NCBI GenBank assembly: GCA_026874595.1
Contig: CM049318.1
Coordinates: 51,300,750 to 51,364,749 of the forward strand
Direction: 5' to 3'
Origin: Sipunculus nudus
Taxonomy: Eukaryota > Annelida > Sipuncula > Golfingiida > Sipunculidae
DNA: 64,000 bases
Part shown: one piece after another, positions 47,501 through 62,500 of the stretch
How positions within the stretch are numbered: the stretch's first letter is position 1
Layout: each line of letters starts with the position of its first letter
Position numbers and translations under genes: made by a program
The notes under the pieces: model-generated
What the model was told of the DNA's origin: nothing
Databases searched by the model: none
The model's input: only the letters and a program-made list of their open reading frames with translations

Positions 47501-50500
47501 GTACATCAGTATAGGACTTAAAGTTGGTTAATATGACTGCCTCTATGTTTACATGGCATCAAGTCACACTAAATATCAGAGGAATTTGCAGGTTACGTTC
47601 ATTACACTGCATAAAGTACTCTGAAAAGATAAATTGATTATAAAAACAACAAACCTTTTATAGAATTTATAAACTGACACATACCTGCGAGGCGGTTTTG
47701 TGCTCGTGGACATAAGCTGACCTAGCTGGACTTCCTCTCCCATCTGAAGGCCTGCCATCTTGGCCGCCAACATGGAGGTGGCCATCCTGAAATGACCCAA
47801 TGAATATTACTGCAGGATGTCACAAAAACAGGATCCTTTTATAAAGAAAGAGTACACAATGTCTTTCTTTATGAGGGAAACAGAGTACATGATGAACCCT
47901 GAAAAAACAAATGAAATTTATACATGTGGAGACATAAGTGATCTTCTATTTTAAACAACAGAATTTATGAGCATCATGAAAACATGCAATACCCTATATT
48001 CTCAATCAGTTTGAATTCCTTTTAAATTATTATTCTTCCTTAACCAATCAATTCAAATGTGCAAAATTCCAGTAGCTGAAGTGAAAGTAGGACTGTCAGT
48101 AATTGGGGAATGAAAATCATATATCGCTCACGTTGCTGCTTTCCTGGAGAATTGCCATCTTGCCTGAATGGAAATGATTTTAGATTTGTACCCTGTGCAC
48201 AAATGGCCAACTGCTCTCAGCCTATCATGACTGGTTGAGGGCAGTGGGCCGTTATAGCCAGGGTATTAATTATTTTAAACACAATAGAACAAACACTCAT
48301 AACAACAAGAATATTGATAAAATATTATTATCCATGTCTGAAGGGATTTTATTCCTAATGGCTGGAAAAGCTGATTGGATGTCAAGTGCCCATATGTAAA
48401 TACAGCAGCCATTATATGCAAGTGAAAAACATGCTTCATGAGGATAAAATGACAAATTGCTCATTTATAATCTGGTATTTTAGGAGTATTAGAAGTATTA
48501 AAAGCATAAACGGGAAAAAAGAAATGGTTTTATTCACAAATACATGATAAAGTTTCTGGACATGGTGTAGTATAAGGCCAATATTGTTAATTTATGGTTT
48601 TATCAACCTCTTACGAAATATGGTAGATCAAGGGTCCAAGCAATAGCAAAAGTCTATTTACTAATTTTTACTGCTTTCATTTGGATTTCCAAGATAATGA
48701 TTATTAAATTCCATATGAACTAATTAAGAATGTACAGTAAACTATGCCAGAATCACAACATAATTTCATATATTCCATTTCTGCTGGCCTATTTTTTAAC
48801 TGAAACTCTATGGGTGTACCACATAGACTCTCAGTATCTCGTGCTTTCCATTACATTTCCTATACGGATAGGTGCATGGTTTTTTTTCCCAGAGAAATCT
48901 CCATCCAATTTTTAATGCTAGTTTAACCAGGTAATTACATATGAAGAATGCCGTTCTGGGTGTTTGACTGCATGACAGGGCAGTAGCACACATTTCCTCT
49001 CTTTTTATATCCTGGTGTTAACCAGGCCCAGTGACTACTGCACCTGCAGGCCCTTGGAGTGTAATTCTCCCTATTGTCTGGGGTAATACCACCAACAAAA
49101 CCCCCTCAAAGGCACACTCCTATGTGAGTGAAACACTGTAGTGGGGCATGATCTTCCCATTAAGCCTGCAAAGCCCTTGGACCCCAGTCCAACCATGAAA
49201 AAGTTAACCGCCTTGGCTGAGATTCCAACTTATAACTCAAACTTCTATCACTAGACCATAAAAGCTGGTTGAAAGGTAGTGTTTATTGTACTTACTTCTG
49301 ATAGTCAGATGTTCCTTCACCTCCCAATAAACACTGGGCCTTCTTACTCAGATTACCACACTTGCATCTGATGGTCACCTAAAGAGAAAAGAATTGTGAG
49401 TTAACATGATCTAAATATGAAGGGCTCACTCTCTTGGAAAGTGAAACAAGAAAATTCATGGAATTTATGTCCTCTGCTTCTGCCTCTTGTTGTCCCCTGC
49501 TTGCCTTGTCAATATTTTTTAGTTTTTATTTTCCCTTGAAGATGTCTCGACGACATAGTGACTGTGTTTTAGTTTTCACTGTCCTCTGAAGATTTCTCCA
49601 CATGTCATAAGATTGTTGTGAATTGGGATCAAAAGAGGGAAATTTTTGTTTGCTTTGGAGCTGGTGATAATAATTTTTCAGACAGTCACTCCAAAACCGA
49701 TCCCAACCAAGGTATGCATGAGAGCTATCATTGAGCCAAATTTGAATGAATTTGAATAATATTTAGGAAAGTTATCACAGGGAAACAAAAAACCTGATGG
49801 ATGGAAAGGCGGCACAACAGACAGACAGACAGACAGACAGACAAACCAAATCAATGTCCACCGTTCCGCTTAAGCAGGGGTGAAAAACAGGAGGTAAGTC
49901 ACAAAATGCATGGAATCAGGTTTATAATTAAACTTCAAATATGTATTAAGGTAATAAACTTGTATCAATTTCCCACTCATTCAACCCTTTAATGAATGAA
50001 GTATTCTTATTTGTAGATTGTGTTTTTTTATAACATTCAAGGGCAAATGCTTTACTGTTTTTAGTGTTTTAGTGTAGAATGAGACTCTCCTACCTCTGCC
50101 TTGCAGAGTGTTCTCGGACAAGGCATGCCAGAATGGCAGGGGGCACCACATGGATGGCCACACTCAGACCGGCTCTCGGTGCACGGCATTGTGCAGTCCT
50201 CATCCTCACCCACACAGGTGTTCTACAACAAACCAATATTTCAATAAGATGCTCTGGTGAAAGTCATGTTTACTAGAATGGGTTTGTTACTGCATTAACA
50301 AAAACAGATATGTCTTCCCATGCACGAGCTCCAATCCCCAAATTTCAGGTAAAAATATGCACTTCTTCAATAGTTGTGGTGTTTACAGAAATCATGTATT
50401 CATACAGATTTCACTTTGAAGATCAAGGGCAAGGTCACCCTAAATACCAGTTTCAGAGTAAATAACAGTCATATGTAAATATACTCTAGACTTGGGCTAC

Positions 50501-53500
50501 TTATGGAATATCAATAAAACATTAATTGTGGTGCATTAATTAATCAACACTATTTGACACTGCTATCTTTTACATCAAATTTTCTGATTATGTGCATTGA
50601 TCATATTTTGGACAGACAGTCAAATCTTCAGTCCTCAGTTTTCAATTATGAACAAATTATTTTCAGATAAATGATATTAGAATAAACATATGCTCTGCTG
50701 AATGAATATTTGATTAAAGTCTCTTACCTTATGACATATACGCTGACACTTATGCATGCCACAAGGCAGTAGCCTGTTGCATGGCAACCCACAGGATATA
50801 TCAGTTAGATAGCAGGGGATGTTTTTGCGAATCTGAAAGATAATGAAACAGATGATGGTCTCACTGAAAGCCAATAAACAATATATTTTACTTAACTTTG
50901 ACAAAAAAAAAAAAAAACAAAGACTACACCATTTCCATGAGCAAACACACTGCATGTGGTTTAACAATTGTCTGCTGTGTAATCCAGGGCTAAGAGACCC
51001 CTACCATAACATCTTCCTTAATTAAAGTTTACCATCAACAATAAGGAAAATTATTACTTTAAAATATGTTATTCAGTTTTCAAGACCTTGCTTTGGAAAG
51101 ATACCTCATCATAACACTAAGCTTTAAGTCAACAGGTGTTACAAGAAACAATATTAAGTATAATGAAGTTTAAGCTGCAAGATTCTTCCTGAAGATGGTA
51201 GCCTGCTGGTCTGTTACAGAGAAAACCTGAGAATTACTGGGAGACCTCTGGTGGACACCTAAGAAACTACTTTCAGGGTTCAATCAAAATGTTTTATTTA
51301 ATTGATGTTAAATGAAATAAATTTTGATTATCAGGGTATTTTTGAGCACAGCCTTCTTTATTCAACTTTACTTACTCCAATCCTACATAACTTTCTGTTT
51401 CGGTCATTTATATTTATCATGCACAAGTCTGCAGGTTAAAAGCATTTCATGCCTGATCTGGAATGCAATATATAATGAAAATTCAGGTTTTTAATAAAAG
51501 GCCCTGAAAATATATACATTAAAACCACAAAATTATGACCATCAATGGGACCTCAATAAAGTGGTGGTATTTTTTAGGTGGTCAACTATGTGAGGTGTTA
51601 TATATGGAGCAAAAAAGAATTGGGACAACAAACAAGTGATCATTATTTTGAGTCGGTCGCTCAACAAAGATGGCCATTAGGCGACGTTTTACTGTAATAA
51701 ATAATATAAGGATTTTAAAGTATCTTTCAGCCTGTGGTAACCTTATCTCACCTCGTGTCCTCCCATACATAGCTTCTCAGTGAGTGCTGTACAAGGGGGA
51801 CACTGCTCGTCACTATGGCAAGTATGGCGCACTGAAACACATCAACATAGGCAATTGCAGCATACTTATTTACTGCAGTTCACTGGTGTAAAGCTCCGAG
51901 TCCTTAACATTGTGATCTATGATAATTATTTTACCCTAAAGACCAATGGATACATTGGATACAAGTTTAATCATATTTATCTCCACCTATGAATAGATTG
52001 ATATATATTTATCATTTTCAGTTAAACCACATGAAATTTTGTTATGAAATTAAAATTCATCATTAACAACATCACAGTTATTTTTTATTATCAAAAATTA
52101 GAATTTTTATTATACTTAAATTTTCATCTGAACCACATCAAATTTTATATTACATATCCATCAGTTAAAATAGTACCATGATTAGAGTTTCACATTTAAG
52201 AGAGACTGTACCTTTTCACAGCAATGACATATTACAAAATATTTATACTAAAAGAGTTGTTACCTGTCAACAATATAACGATTTACTCACCAGGGTGATC
52301 ACAGTGATGTTCTCGCGTACACATGTTGGGACATTCCGGAGGTCTCGTTCCACATGGGATCGGTGGGAAAAGGATCTGAGCCCCGCAATAACATGACAGC
52401 TCCTCAAAACCTGAGAGAGAGAAAAAAAGGCCATTACAAAAAAGGGCACCTAAGCAAACTGCTGAACTGAGCATCTTTATCCCCAGGGCAAAGATTAACA
52501 GTACAATATCTAAAACTAGATGGAATGTTTTAATACTGGGTGTAATCTATTGTGACTGAACAAAACCAATTGGGAGGCATATAGTAAAATCTTAATTCTT
52601 ATAGTTATATGCTTGAACAAAACTCTAGCTTCTACAGTTACCCTGTTTGTGAGTGAATCTCTTGTCATTTAAGTACAATATGTTCTGGTCCATAACTTCT
52701 ATATTATGCAATATTGACTTAATTTCTTTTGTGTAAATAGGAATTATACAGAGGAATACTTATGGCAAAAATGAACAAAAAAACAATAGTTTTTATATTA
52801 TGCTGTCTTGAAGTGTAAAAATAGGTTTTAAATGAGAAATGGAGGTTCTCAAAGGAATGATACTGTAATGACCAATTTCAGGTTGGTAGGAGAAATTAGG
52901 AAAATCTGTGTGTAAAACTGCAGGTATGAAATTATAATGGTTTTGATTTGTGCCCTGTTATCAGGCATATGGTCAGAAGGCAGCAGACAAAGACCATCCC
53001 TACAGCTCATATGACTTATAGTCCACTGAGCTAGAAATTGAGTCATTTAAGTTATTTAAAGACTTTTGAACAAATGTGACTTCCTGTTATACAGACACTG
53101 ATGACTAGAGATGATGATTTTTCTGAAGTGCTGTGCATTTCTGCTACCAACAGTCATACTCACTGACATGCCAACATGTATGGCAGTTGCCACGGTGACA
53201 GAGATCTTCACAGCGGTGTAGTCCACAAGTCAGTTTGCGACCACAAATCTGATCACAGGGATGTTCTGTCTCCTAAAAGAATATATGAAGATCATTCATC
53301 ATCTCTCCTTAAAGTTCCACACAAACTAAACACTAATGACTTTATACACAGATACTATCCATTTTAGATCAATAGACTAAAAATAAATAAAAACTTCCTG
53401 AATAAGACACCATTTCTGCCATTATCCGACAATGAACAGTAATTTATTTCATTGCCTCAATGGCATCTCACAAAGTGTCAATGTTTGCATGCATTTTATG

Positions 53501-56500
53501 TTTCTCATAATTCAATGACTTAATTAATATCCAAACTTTTGCCACTATTGCAGGTGGAATTTCCACCTGCTGATGTTCCATTAGCTCCTAATGCAATTGT
53601 TAGATTTTTTTTAAATATTAGGTGATTTATATAAATGTGTGTTAATAATGGTTATGCACATTGTGCATGTTACTGTATGGAAAATTGCTAATTGAAACCT
53701 TCACGAAACATTACAGAAGCAAAAACTGTGAATATTTAACCTCGCAAATATTGTCAGACACAGTATACAACACACACTGGTTTATTAATAATAAACTTAT
53801 AAAAATATTAAACTGTGCGCAAATTATAAGTAAATAAAATGACATGAAAGTATATCTGCAAGCTTTATCTTTTATTCCTATTATCTTTTTTTATGGAGCT
53901 TAATACTTTTTTTATGAATTCAAAACTTTATGGTTCAGGAACCCCTAGACTAACCACAATAAAAAAGTTTCAATTTACCACACAGCAAACATTTGGGCAT
54001 CTATGCTTTCCACATGATCTTTTCTTTTGACAACGTTTGCTGCACAGGAATGGGTTGGACTCTGCCAAGTAAGAAACAGATGACCAATTATTAATTATCT
54101 TTATTAAATACATTCTTGTCATTGCAAAGTAATGTTCTATCTGCACCTGGGGTGCACCCGGGGTGCTCAATATGTTAAATATGGTATATTACATTTTATT
54201 TCATATTGTCCTACATTACATTACACTGAATATTTCATCTAATGTCATAGATAAATATCTTTATGTCTAATGTCAAATCTTTCAGTATAATTTTGTTGAA
54301 AGCCACTTATATCATTTTGTCATTGCTCATTGTATTTTATAAACTGTATTGTCTAACAGGGCCCTGTTACAGATCAGACAATCTTGTCAGAATACTAGAC
54401 TTTATATAAATATGTTTAAATAAATAAACACAATAAGGAAATACCTGAATATTGAGCTGCTTCTACGCACGTCATGTCCTTTACATATGCCCCACAGCGA
54501 CATTTTACTGTCGTCTCCCCTTTACAGGTACCACATGGGCCGACATGACATGGCTGCTCGCAAAGATGAGGGGTTTCTTAAAGAAACATACACAATTCAG
54601 GGAGTTATGACAAGGTCTGAAGTACATGAAGCTGCAGTCTAGGTGATTGTGCATTTAAGGAAATTTCAGACAATATAGTGCATTAATGTGTTGCATTATT
54701 GACTGAGGCTGTCATGGGGGTCTTACCTTCCAATAACACAGACTGACTCAAAATTTACATGACTTAACACATCTTCTAAAAATTTCATATTTTACAGCAT
54801 TTATGCATTCTATGTGCAGGTGAAAAAGATGGTTTCAGTTGTCATTCTGGTACTCCACCTTCTACTAATATAAATTTCACATATCACCAGCCTCAGGATT
54901 TTTATATAGTACCATTATTATAATATCAAATAGCTTTTATTAACTTTACAATTATCACAATACTAAATGAATATAATGGCTTTTTTTTAATCATTACATG
55001 TATCGTATCTGTGATCATGCATACACTTACTTTTTAATTTAATCTTTGGAAGACTCAGTCTAAGTCACACTCCAACCCATATGGAAGTACTAGCTTGTCA
55101 TTACCAAGTTAGAGGCATCAGTTTTTAAGAAAAGGTTTAAAAAGTGTGATCAGTACAAAAATTTGATTGATGAAAATAGGGCTTCAAACTGATCTTTTTC
55201 CAAAAGAAACAAGGCTTTTCTGTGTCTAGAAATTCTTATATTAAATTTTGCTTGTTCCCACGTATAGTCTCTGAAATTATATGACACATAAATTTGTAAA
55301 GTTAATTCAAACATAAATAATCATATTGACTGTTGTCAGACCGATCAATATTTGAATCCTTCTTGTATCACATGATGCATCAATATCAAGTGTGAGCCCT
55401 AAAAGGAGCACACATACACACACACACCTGGAGATCCACAGGGTAGGGGTTTGTTGCAGGTTTTATCACAGACAGGTACAGGTTCATCACAAGATGTTCG
55501 GGGCGCTGCATTCAGTTGGCTGAGTGGGGTTTGTCCACACGAGCAGTGAGTAACAACCTCAGGAGCCAGGGGACAGTCATTACAGGGACCTGGGTGGCAC
55601 GGCTGCTCACAAGTGTGGTTCCCACAGCCGAGGACCCTGAAAGGAATCATGAATTATATTAATTTTTACTAAATTATATGCCATATCAATTAGACACAAA
55701 ATGTACAAATAGTGTACACTCTTAAAAAATTTAAACTCTGAATAAATTCAAAAAAGGCTTTTCTAAAATAATTAATTATCTTTCATTATCCACTTAATTC
55801 ATGAGCACAAAATTTCAGGATTTCAATAATATTTATGTGGTAATAATTAGTCAATTTTATTTGAATTATTAAGAATGTTCAGTAGTTATTATTTGTTTTG
55901 ATATTAAGATATATAATATTATAGAACTCTCCATGCATCTGTGGTGTCTAGAGGTTAACAGGATAACTAGGAAAAAAAACACCACCTGGGACAGGCCACT
56001 GCAGCCCCCTCTCATGGCCACACAGGGGATCAAACCCAGGTCAACAGGGGGGAGGGATGAAGGTTCTACCTCCCAAGATTCCCCTGGTGATTCCCCCATA
56101 TACTTCACTGTATATTACTGGATCCATGCCCCCATATAATTAACTGTATAATACATGTATAGTATATGCAGAAATTTAGAAACCAATCACATTTCATTAT
56201 GTCTAAATGAAATGGTAAACAATCAATTACCTGTAAAACTTATGAACAAATCAAGCCTTCTGAATTACTCTAGGCTTTACTGCTAAGACCAATATAGGAA
56301 TAATAAAATATCATCACTGCTTGAATGTTAAAGAATTACATAGTTTCTTTGTTCTTAAAGAAATTTAAATTAATTTAAATAAAATAATTTCTGTTTGTTG
56401 ATTTGCTTCATCCTTTACAGTAGTAAGTGGAATGTAAAGTAAAATATTATATATTCCCACACACACCTACATATAGTGTACATATACATGTCTGTCAGAT

Positions 56501-59500
56501 ATGTAGCTTGACTGACACTTCAAAGCTCTGTACCTGTTGCAAGCTTCCTTGCAGGAAAAGGAAGTTTCAAAGGCTTCAGATGTTCCGCACAATACACTCC
56601 GAACTTCCTTCTCACAGAAACAAGCTAAAAAAAGCAGAACCAAAATGATACAACAAAGTCAGGAATGTGTGTGTTTGTGAATGTGCCTATTTTTTTAAAA
56701 TGAGAGAATTTCTTCTTATTTAACAGGCATTGAAAGGCCTATATATCTAAGGACTTATTGAGGACTTTAACTGGCAAGTTATCCAAATATTAGGCCGCAT
56801 ATATATCATGGCAGCAGATATAATATAGCTCTGGAAAATCAAAGAGGGGCAGGCTATGTAACTGGCGATGCTATGGACACCGGATGAACCATTTTGTGTG
56901 ACACACTTGTATTAAAAATAAAACATACAATAAGAGATATTGACAATCTCTCATGACTAAGGAGACAAACACATTAAGAACATGATCTCTAAAGGCCCGG
57001 CCAACATTGCTCTGTACTATAGGAACTGTTCATTGCTGACCAGCACTGTTTGGTGCTGTAAATACCATACTTAATAAATGGCTGGGAATTTTTTTGCAGC
57101 AACAGTTGAACTTTTTCTCAGCTTTGCTTTGCAGCGCTGCACAGAGGGGCACTTCATGTGGACAGTCCAGTGTTTTTGAATGTACTCAACATGTTTTACA
57201 ATACATCAAAACCAGCCGTAGAACAGCAGTGTGGATAGGCCTTTAATGCATCCATCAGGTCTCATGATAAAACAACAGGTGTAATGAACCCAGTGGTGAC
57301 CTGCTCAACTCACTTTGTTTGATTTCGACAGCACATGGTTCACACGGCCCGGCGTGGCAGCCATCTTGACATTCATGACGACCACAGTTTAGAGTCTTCC
57401 CACAAGCCTCCTCACACCGCCAGCTTATCGTCTCCCCACACTTAAGTGGTTTTCTTTTGAAGGTCAAGGACCATTTTCAAAGCTAGGGTCATAGGTTGAA
57501 GGTGGCACTGCCTACACAATGAGGTCTTATGAGAAGAAAACTTCTTAATACCACCAAATCTGTGGATACGCTTTCACAGACCTTAATTCTGCAACCCTCT
57601 CTGCCTATTTCATGAAAATAAATAAGGAAATCAAACCAATCAAATTATTCACGTACACTTTTTTTACGTTGATGTTTGGTGCAACGTTTTGAACAAATGA
57701 TTAGTATTACAGGGTACGCATCGAGAATCTAACTAATAAAATAAGCCTGTCCCTTTTTTTGGTACATGTGTCCTTGTTAATCTGATATCATGTGAAGAGT
57801 GTATTGCTTACTTTTATTTACTGGATTTAATTAGGAGTTGCAATTTCAAGCCAAACATGTGGAGACTTTTTTAAATTATTCATGAAACAGACACCAGAGA
57901 GGGTCGCGGAATCAAGGTCTGTGAAAGTGTAGCCAAAGACTTGTTGGTATGAGGATGGAATAAAAATACAAATACGGCAACAATGATCCAAATAATAAAT
58001 ATGATGTAATAGGTTGTTAGTCTCATCAATGTAGTAAAGTGTAGCCATAGTATAGAAAATAGTATATCCCAACAATTCTGAGGTTGTAAAGTGCTGTTGA
58101 TTATAAAAGTAAGTTTTGAGAAAATATGAAATATAAGGTTTAATAAATAGAATGAGCAAAAAATTTATGTGTTGTGATGACCAGTTCACACATTGCATGG
58201 AATCTTTAAGTCGTTATTGATCATTTGCTTTTCATCTTATATAATCACTAATTCCTCAACTGTTAAAATCAAAACTGCACCTGTGTAATTTAGAAACTCT
58301 TCATGTAAAAAATAAATATATATACTACACTTGTTAATCATTATTTGTAGCACTATCAATGAAACTTCTTCTTGCAAAATTAATGCCAATCCAAATAAAT
58401 ATTCAACTGTTATGTTGTAAATAACAACAGTCTTCAGATCAGTTAAATGTACATGTTTTGTTGTCAAGGATACTTGTTTCTTCCACAGTCACATGACCTG
58501 GTGACATTGGCATGACATGGTGGACATGGCCCAGGATGGCACAATCTAAAATAAAAGGCAAAGGTCCAAAAACGGAAACAGATATTGATTTTCAATATGC
58601 AAAAAAATGAACAGAAAACTAGAAAATATCCATATCCATAACCATATCCCCTGTTAAAAAGGAATGTGGGAAATATGTACTTTGGCTGATATAATAACAT
58701 GAGAAATTTGTTAAATGACCAATTGCAGAATTAATAAAAATCTAGAAGTTAACCAAGAATGCAAATGAGCCTAATCAGACAAGTAGATCCTTAAACCATG
58801 CATGCCTTTATTTCTGGAGGTGGACCCAAAAAAAACTTTGAAACACTGCACCACACATGAAACATAAAGGTCAAACTTGAATACAGATTACATTTTATGT
58901 TGGTATGTGTCACACCAGGCCTGGGCTGGAGTATTACGAAATGTATACTGCTGGGGTGTATTGTCCCTAGAGGGGTCTGCATATTGACCAGGGTGTGGCT
59001 AGTATAAATTGCAAGACTGTGCCGGGGTCAGAGAGAGAGAGAGAGCACAAGAGAGAGAGAGGAGGAGACAGGCTGAAGGTGGTTGGAGGAGACATATCTT
59101 GTATCCACATAATAAGCTCTACATCACAATATATTTTGTCGCTTTTCTGTGACATATGATGGCAGCATTGGGATTCTGTGACAGTATGCTTTAATTGCAT
59201 TTTAATGTATAATATAATTAATGAATTTCCTCTAGCCATATATCTGTGGCCTACATTATGGTTTATTGAAAATACTGATATTGCACACCATAACATCACA
59301 ACAAAAGGCAATTGGTGCAGCAAAGGCAATGACCTAATTTAACAAAGAATGTTGACCATAAATAGGAATTCAAAATAAAATAGCAGTTGGAATATTTGGC
59401 ACTTAAACAATTGGCAAATGAAATGAGGGATAACAGAGCAAGGTTCTGCTGAACTCACATGTTACATTTATGTGTACAGTCCCCTGACCGTGATTTGCTG

Positions 59501-62500
59501 CAAACCTCTCCACAGCTGTGAGGTGTCTCATAGTGGTCCCACTCAGGGTCCTTGGTTTTACCTGGAATTGATGAAAAAATTAAAAGTATACTCATTAAGC
59601 CAAAAAAAATGGTTTGGTTCTCAGGCACTTTTTTTCAGAAATTTGATTTTTTAAACCCTTTTTTATGTTTTGATAAATAGGTCATATTCTCAGGGAAAAG
59701 CATGATAACAGATTTTTTTTTTTTCGCTAAACAGGTAAAAGCATTACAGAACAAAGGAAATCTCATCAAAATTGTATTTTTTTATCTTCTTGAAAGAAAT
59801 GTCCAGGCAACTGGAGCTCAAAATTCGAATTTTTACTATTGAAAATAAAAATTGTTGATGCAATTGGGGTTAAAATTGATGCGTGTGGTGCCTGAGAACC
59901 ATACCTTTTATTTTTGTTGGCCTTAACAGGTCATTTTATATTCAGAAGTAGCCGGAATGAAGTAAAACTCAAACAGTAACAAGGACACCTACATCAGAGA
60001 AGTAAAATTAATATATCAACAGGAGTTTTGTCCATACTTCTAATTAATGCTAAGTTAGGTTTTCTTACGTCATTGAGTTATTAAGTAAGTTTGCATCTCA
60101 AGTTGGGTGTATTGTTTACATGTCACACATCTGTGCCATAAAGGTGTGTAGATTTAAATCTTTAAGGTTCTGTTATTTCTAAATAATACATAAAACATAT
60201 CAGCAGTGTGGTAAATTGATATAAAACATATTTAAAACAACTAGACCATGTAATTAAAATTTTAACTCTTTAATGAAAATGTTATTTAAATTATGTTTTT
60301 GAAAGAAAATAATGATGCATATGATTTTAGATCACAAATGAGACTGCAAAATTTACAATTTAATAACTTTTTGAAATATTTTTTTTTTTAAATCCAGTGA
60401 TATGTCAAATGTATTTTAACAAGGCCTACAGGCCTAATGCGAACCTGTGCATTGGGAAATACACTAGCTATAATGCTTCAATGCTGGCCCATTATTTTTC
60501 ATGTGTATGAACAATGCAAGTACTAAACATTTTGAATAAGAAACAATTACACAAAAATCCCTCCTGAAATTAGGCATGGGTGCACACAACACAAAAATGA
60601 TTGTAGGTGGCACCACCAGTCTTGTATACAACAAAGCTATCAGAGATATATACATATGCCCAATTTAAGACTGATAAATCAAACCCCTCCTGAGAAATAA
60701 GCAGGGACACACACTGTGCAAAAATTATTGTAGGTGGCACCACCAGTCTTGTATATGACAAAGCTATTCGATATGTATAACTATGCCCAATTTCAGGTTG
60801 ATTACATCAAATTCCTCTGTAGAAATAAGGAGGCAAATACATTGTGCAAAAGTCATTGTAGGTGGCGACACCTGTCTTGTGAACAAGAAAGCCATCAAAG
60901 ACACATAGACAGGCCAAAATATCAGGCCACTACATCAAACTTACCTTGAGTCTGATGCATGGGGCTGACCAGGCTTAGGTGAGAAAGGCAGTTGCCCCAA
61001 GTGAACTGTGACAAATTGCTAGCTCAGGCTACTGCACTGAGTGAACTCATAACCTGCACCTGGCTAGACTGAGTGAACTTTTGACCTGTACCTGGCTGCA
61101 CTGAGTGAACTCTTGACTGGTTACCTAATCTGATACAGTTGGCAGTCTGCCAAAGCTATAAATAGATCCAGACTGACCTTTGGCCTGTTGCCAAATCTGA
61201 AATAGTAGCCACATCATTGCATAAGCTCACAGATTGGCTCCACATGCAGCACTGAGGGGCATGACACCCATGAGGTGATCACATGATATTCATGAGATGA
61301 TCACATGCTACCCATGAGGTGATCACATAATGCCCATGAGGTGTTCACATGACACCCATTTGATGATCACATGCCTTGTGCTTGGCTGCACTGATTGAAC
61401 TCTTGACCTATATCTGGCTGCACTGAATGAACTCTTGATCTGTTGCAAAATCTGAAACAGTTGGCAGTTTTTCAACCTATTTAATGATACAGACACAATC
61501 TTTGCTTGTTGGTAAATCTGTTTACACATACTGAAAGACTTTGGCTAAAATGCTTTTTTTCAAGCTGACATATTCATAAACTTTTTACCAAAAATATCTA
61601 TAATAATAAAAGATGCAGTCCTTTCATTTTTAAAGGTCCAATAATTCTGCCAAAAATCATTCAAGTAAACTTGAACAAAGGCCACCTAAACAATTTTGTA
61701 GAAGAACACTATTGCAGTCCTCAGTTTGAAATAAACATAATAATGGCCATAAGACTGGCTTAAGCTTTCACGACTCAACCAAAAATCAACAAACTCAATC
61801 TATTCTTAAATGATTGAAAGAACCATGTCCTAGAATAATTCTTTTGAAAAATTGAACGATTCAACTTGACAGTTTTATCTTAAACATTATAAGCTGAAAG
61901 AGGCTAAAGTTATGACGTTTTTGCCCATAAAAAACAGGTCATTGTAGGTGGCACCACAAAATCTGCAACTTCAAATATGAATCATGTGACCAACATTTGC
62001 ACAATACTAAGTAATGCTAGGTTCTGTCATTTCTGAGATTACTATGTCAGTATGCTTACTTGGCCAAATAACTAAGTTCAAATTTGTGTAACTCTAATAT
62101 TCATCAAATGCAAACCATTTGAACAAACTTGAGAAAGCTTGCCTCTGGGATCATTTCTGTAAAATATTGAACAATTTGGCTGGACTGTTTACAAAAAGAA
62201 GACTTTTAGAGGTTTTTCAGCCTTTTCCCTATAAAATTCAAGTTAATGCAGATAACAAAAAATAAGCTGAATCCCACAACATATAATATGTGACAAATTA
62301 TTGCATAAAATCTGGGGATAGTAGCTCCTGCTATTCCTGAGAAATTATGGGTTAATATACAGATGACCAATGACCCCAGTACAAAAAAAGGTCAATGCAA
62401 GTGGGGCGACCAATACCTGAATTTCATATATGACTCATGTGACCAACACTGGCATAAAATTTGGTGATGATAGCTCAGGCTGTTTCTGAGATTGTCATTT

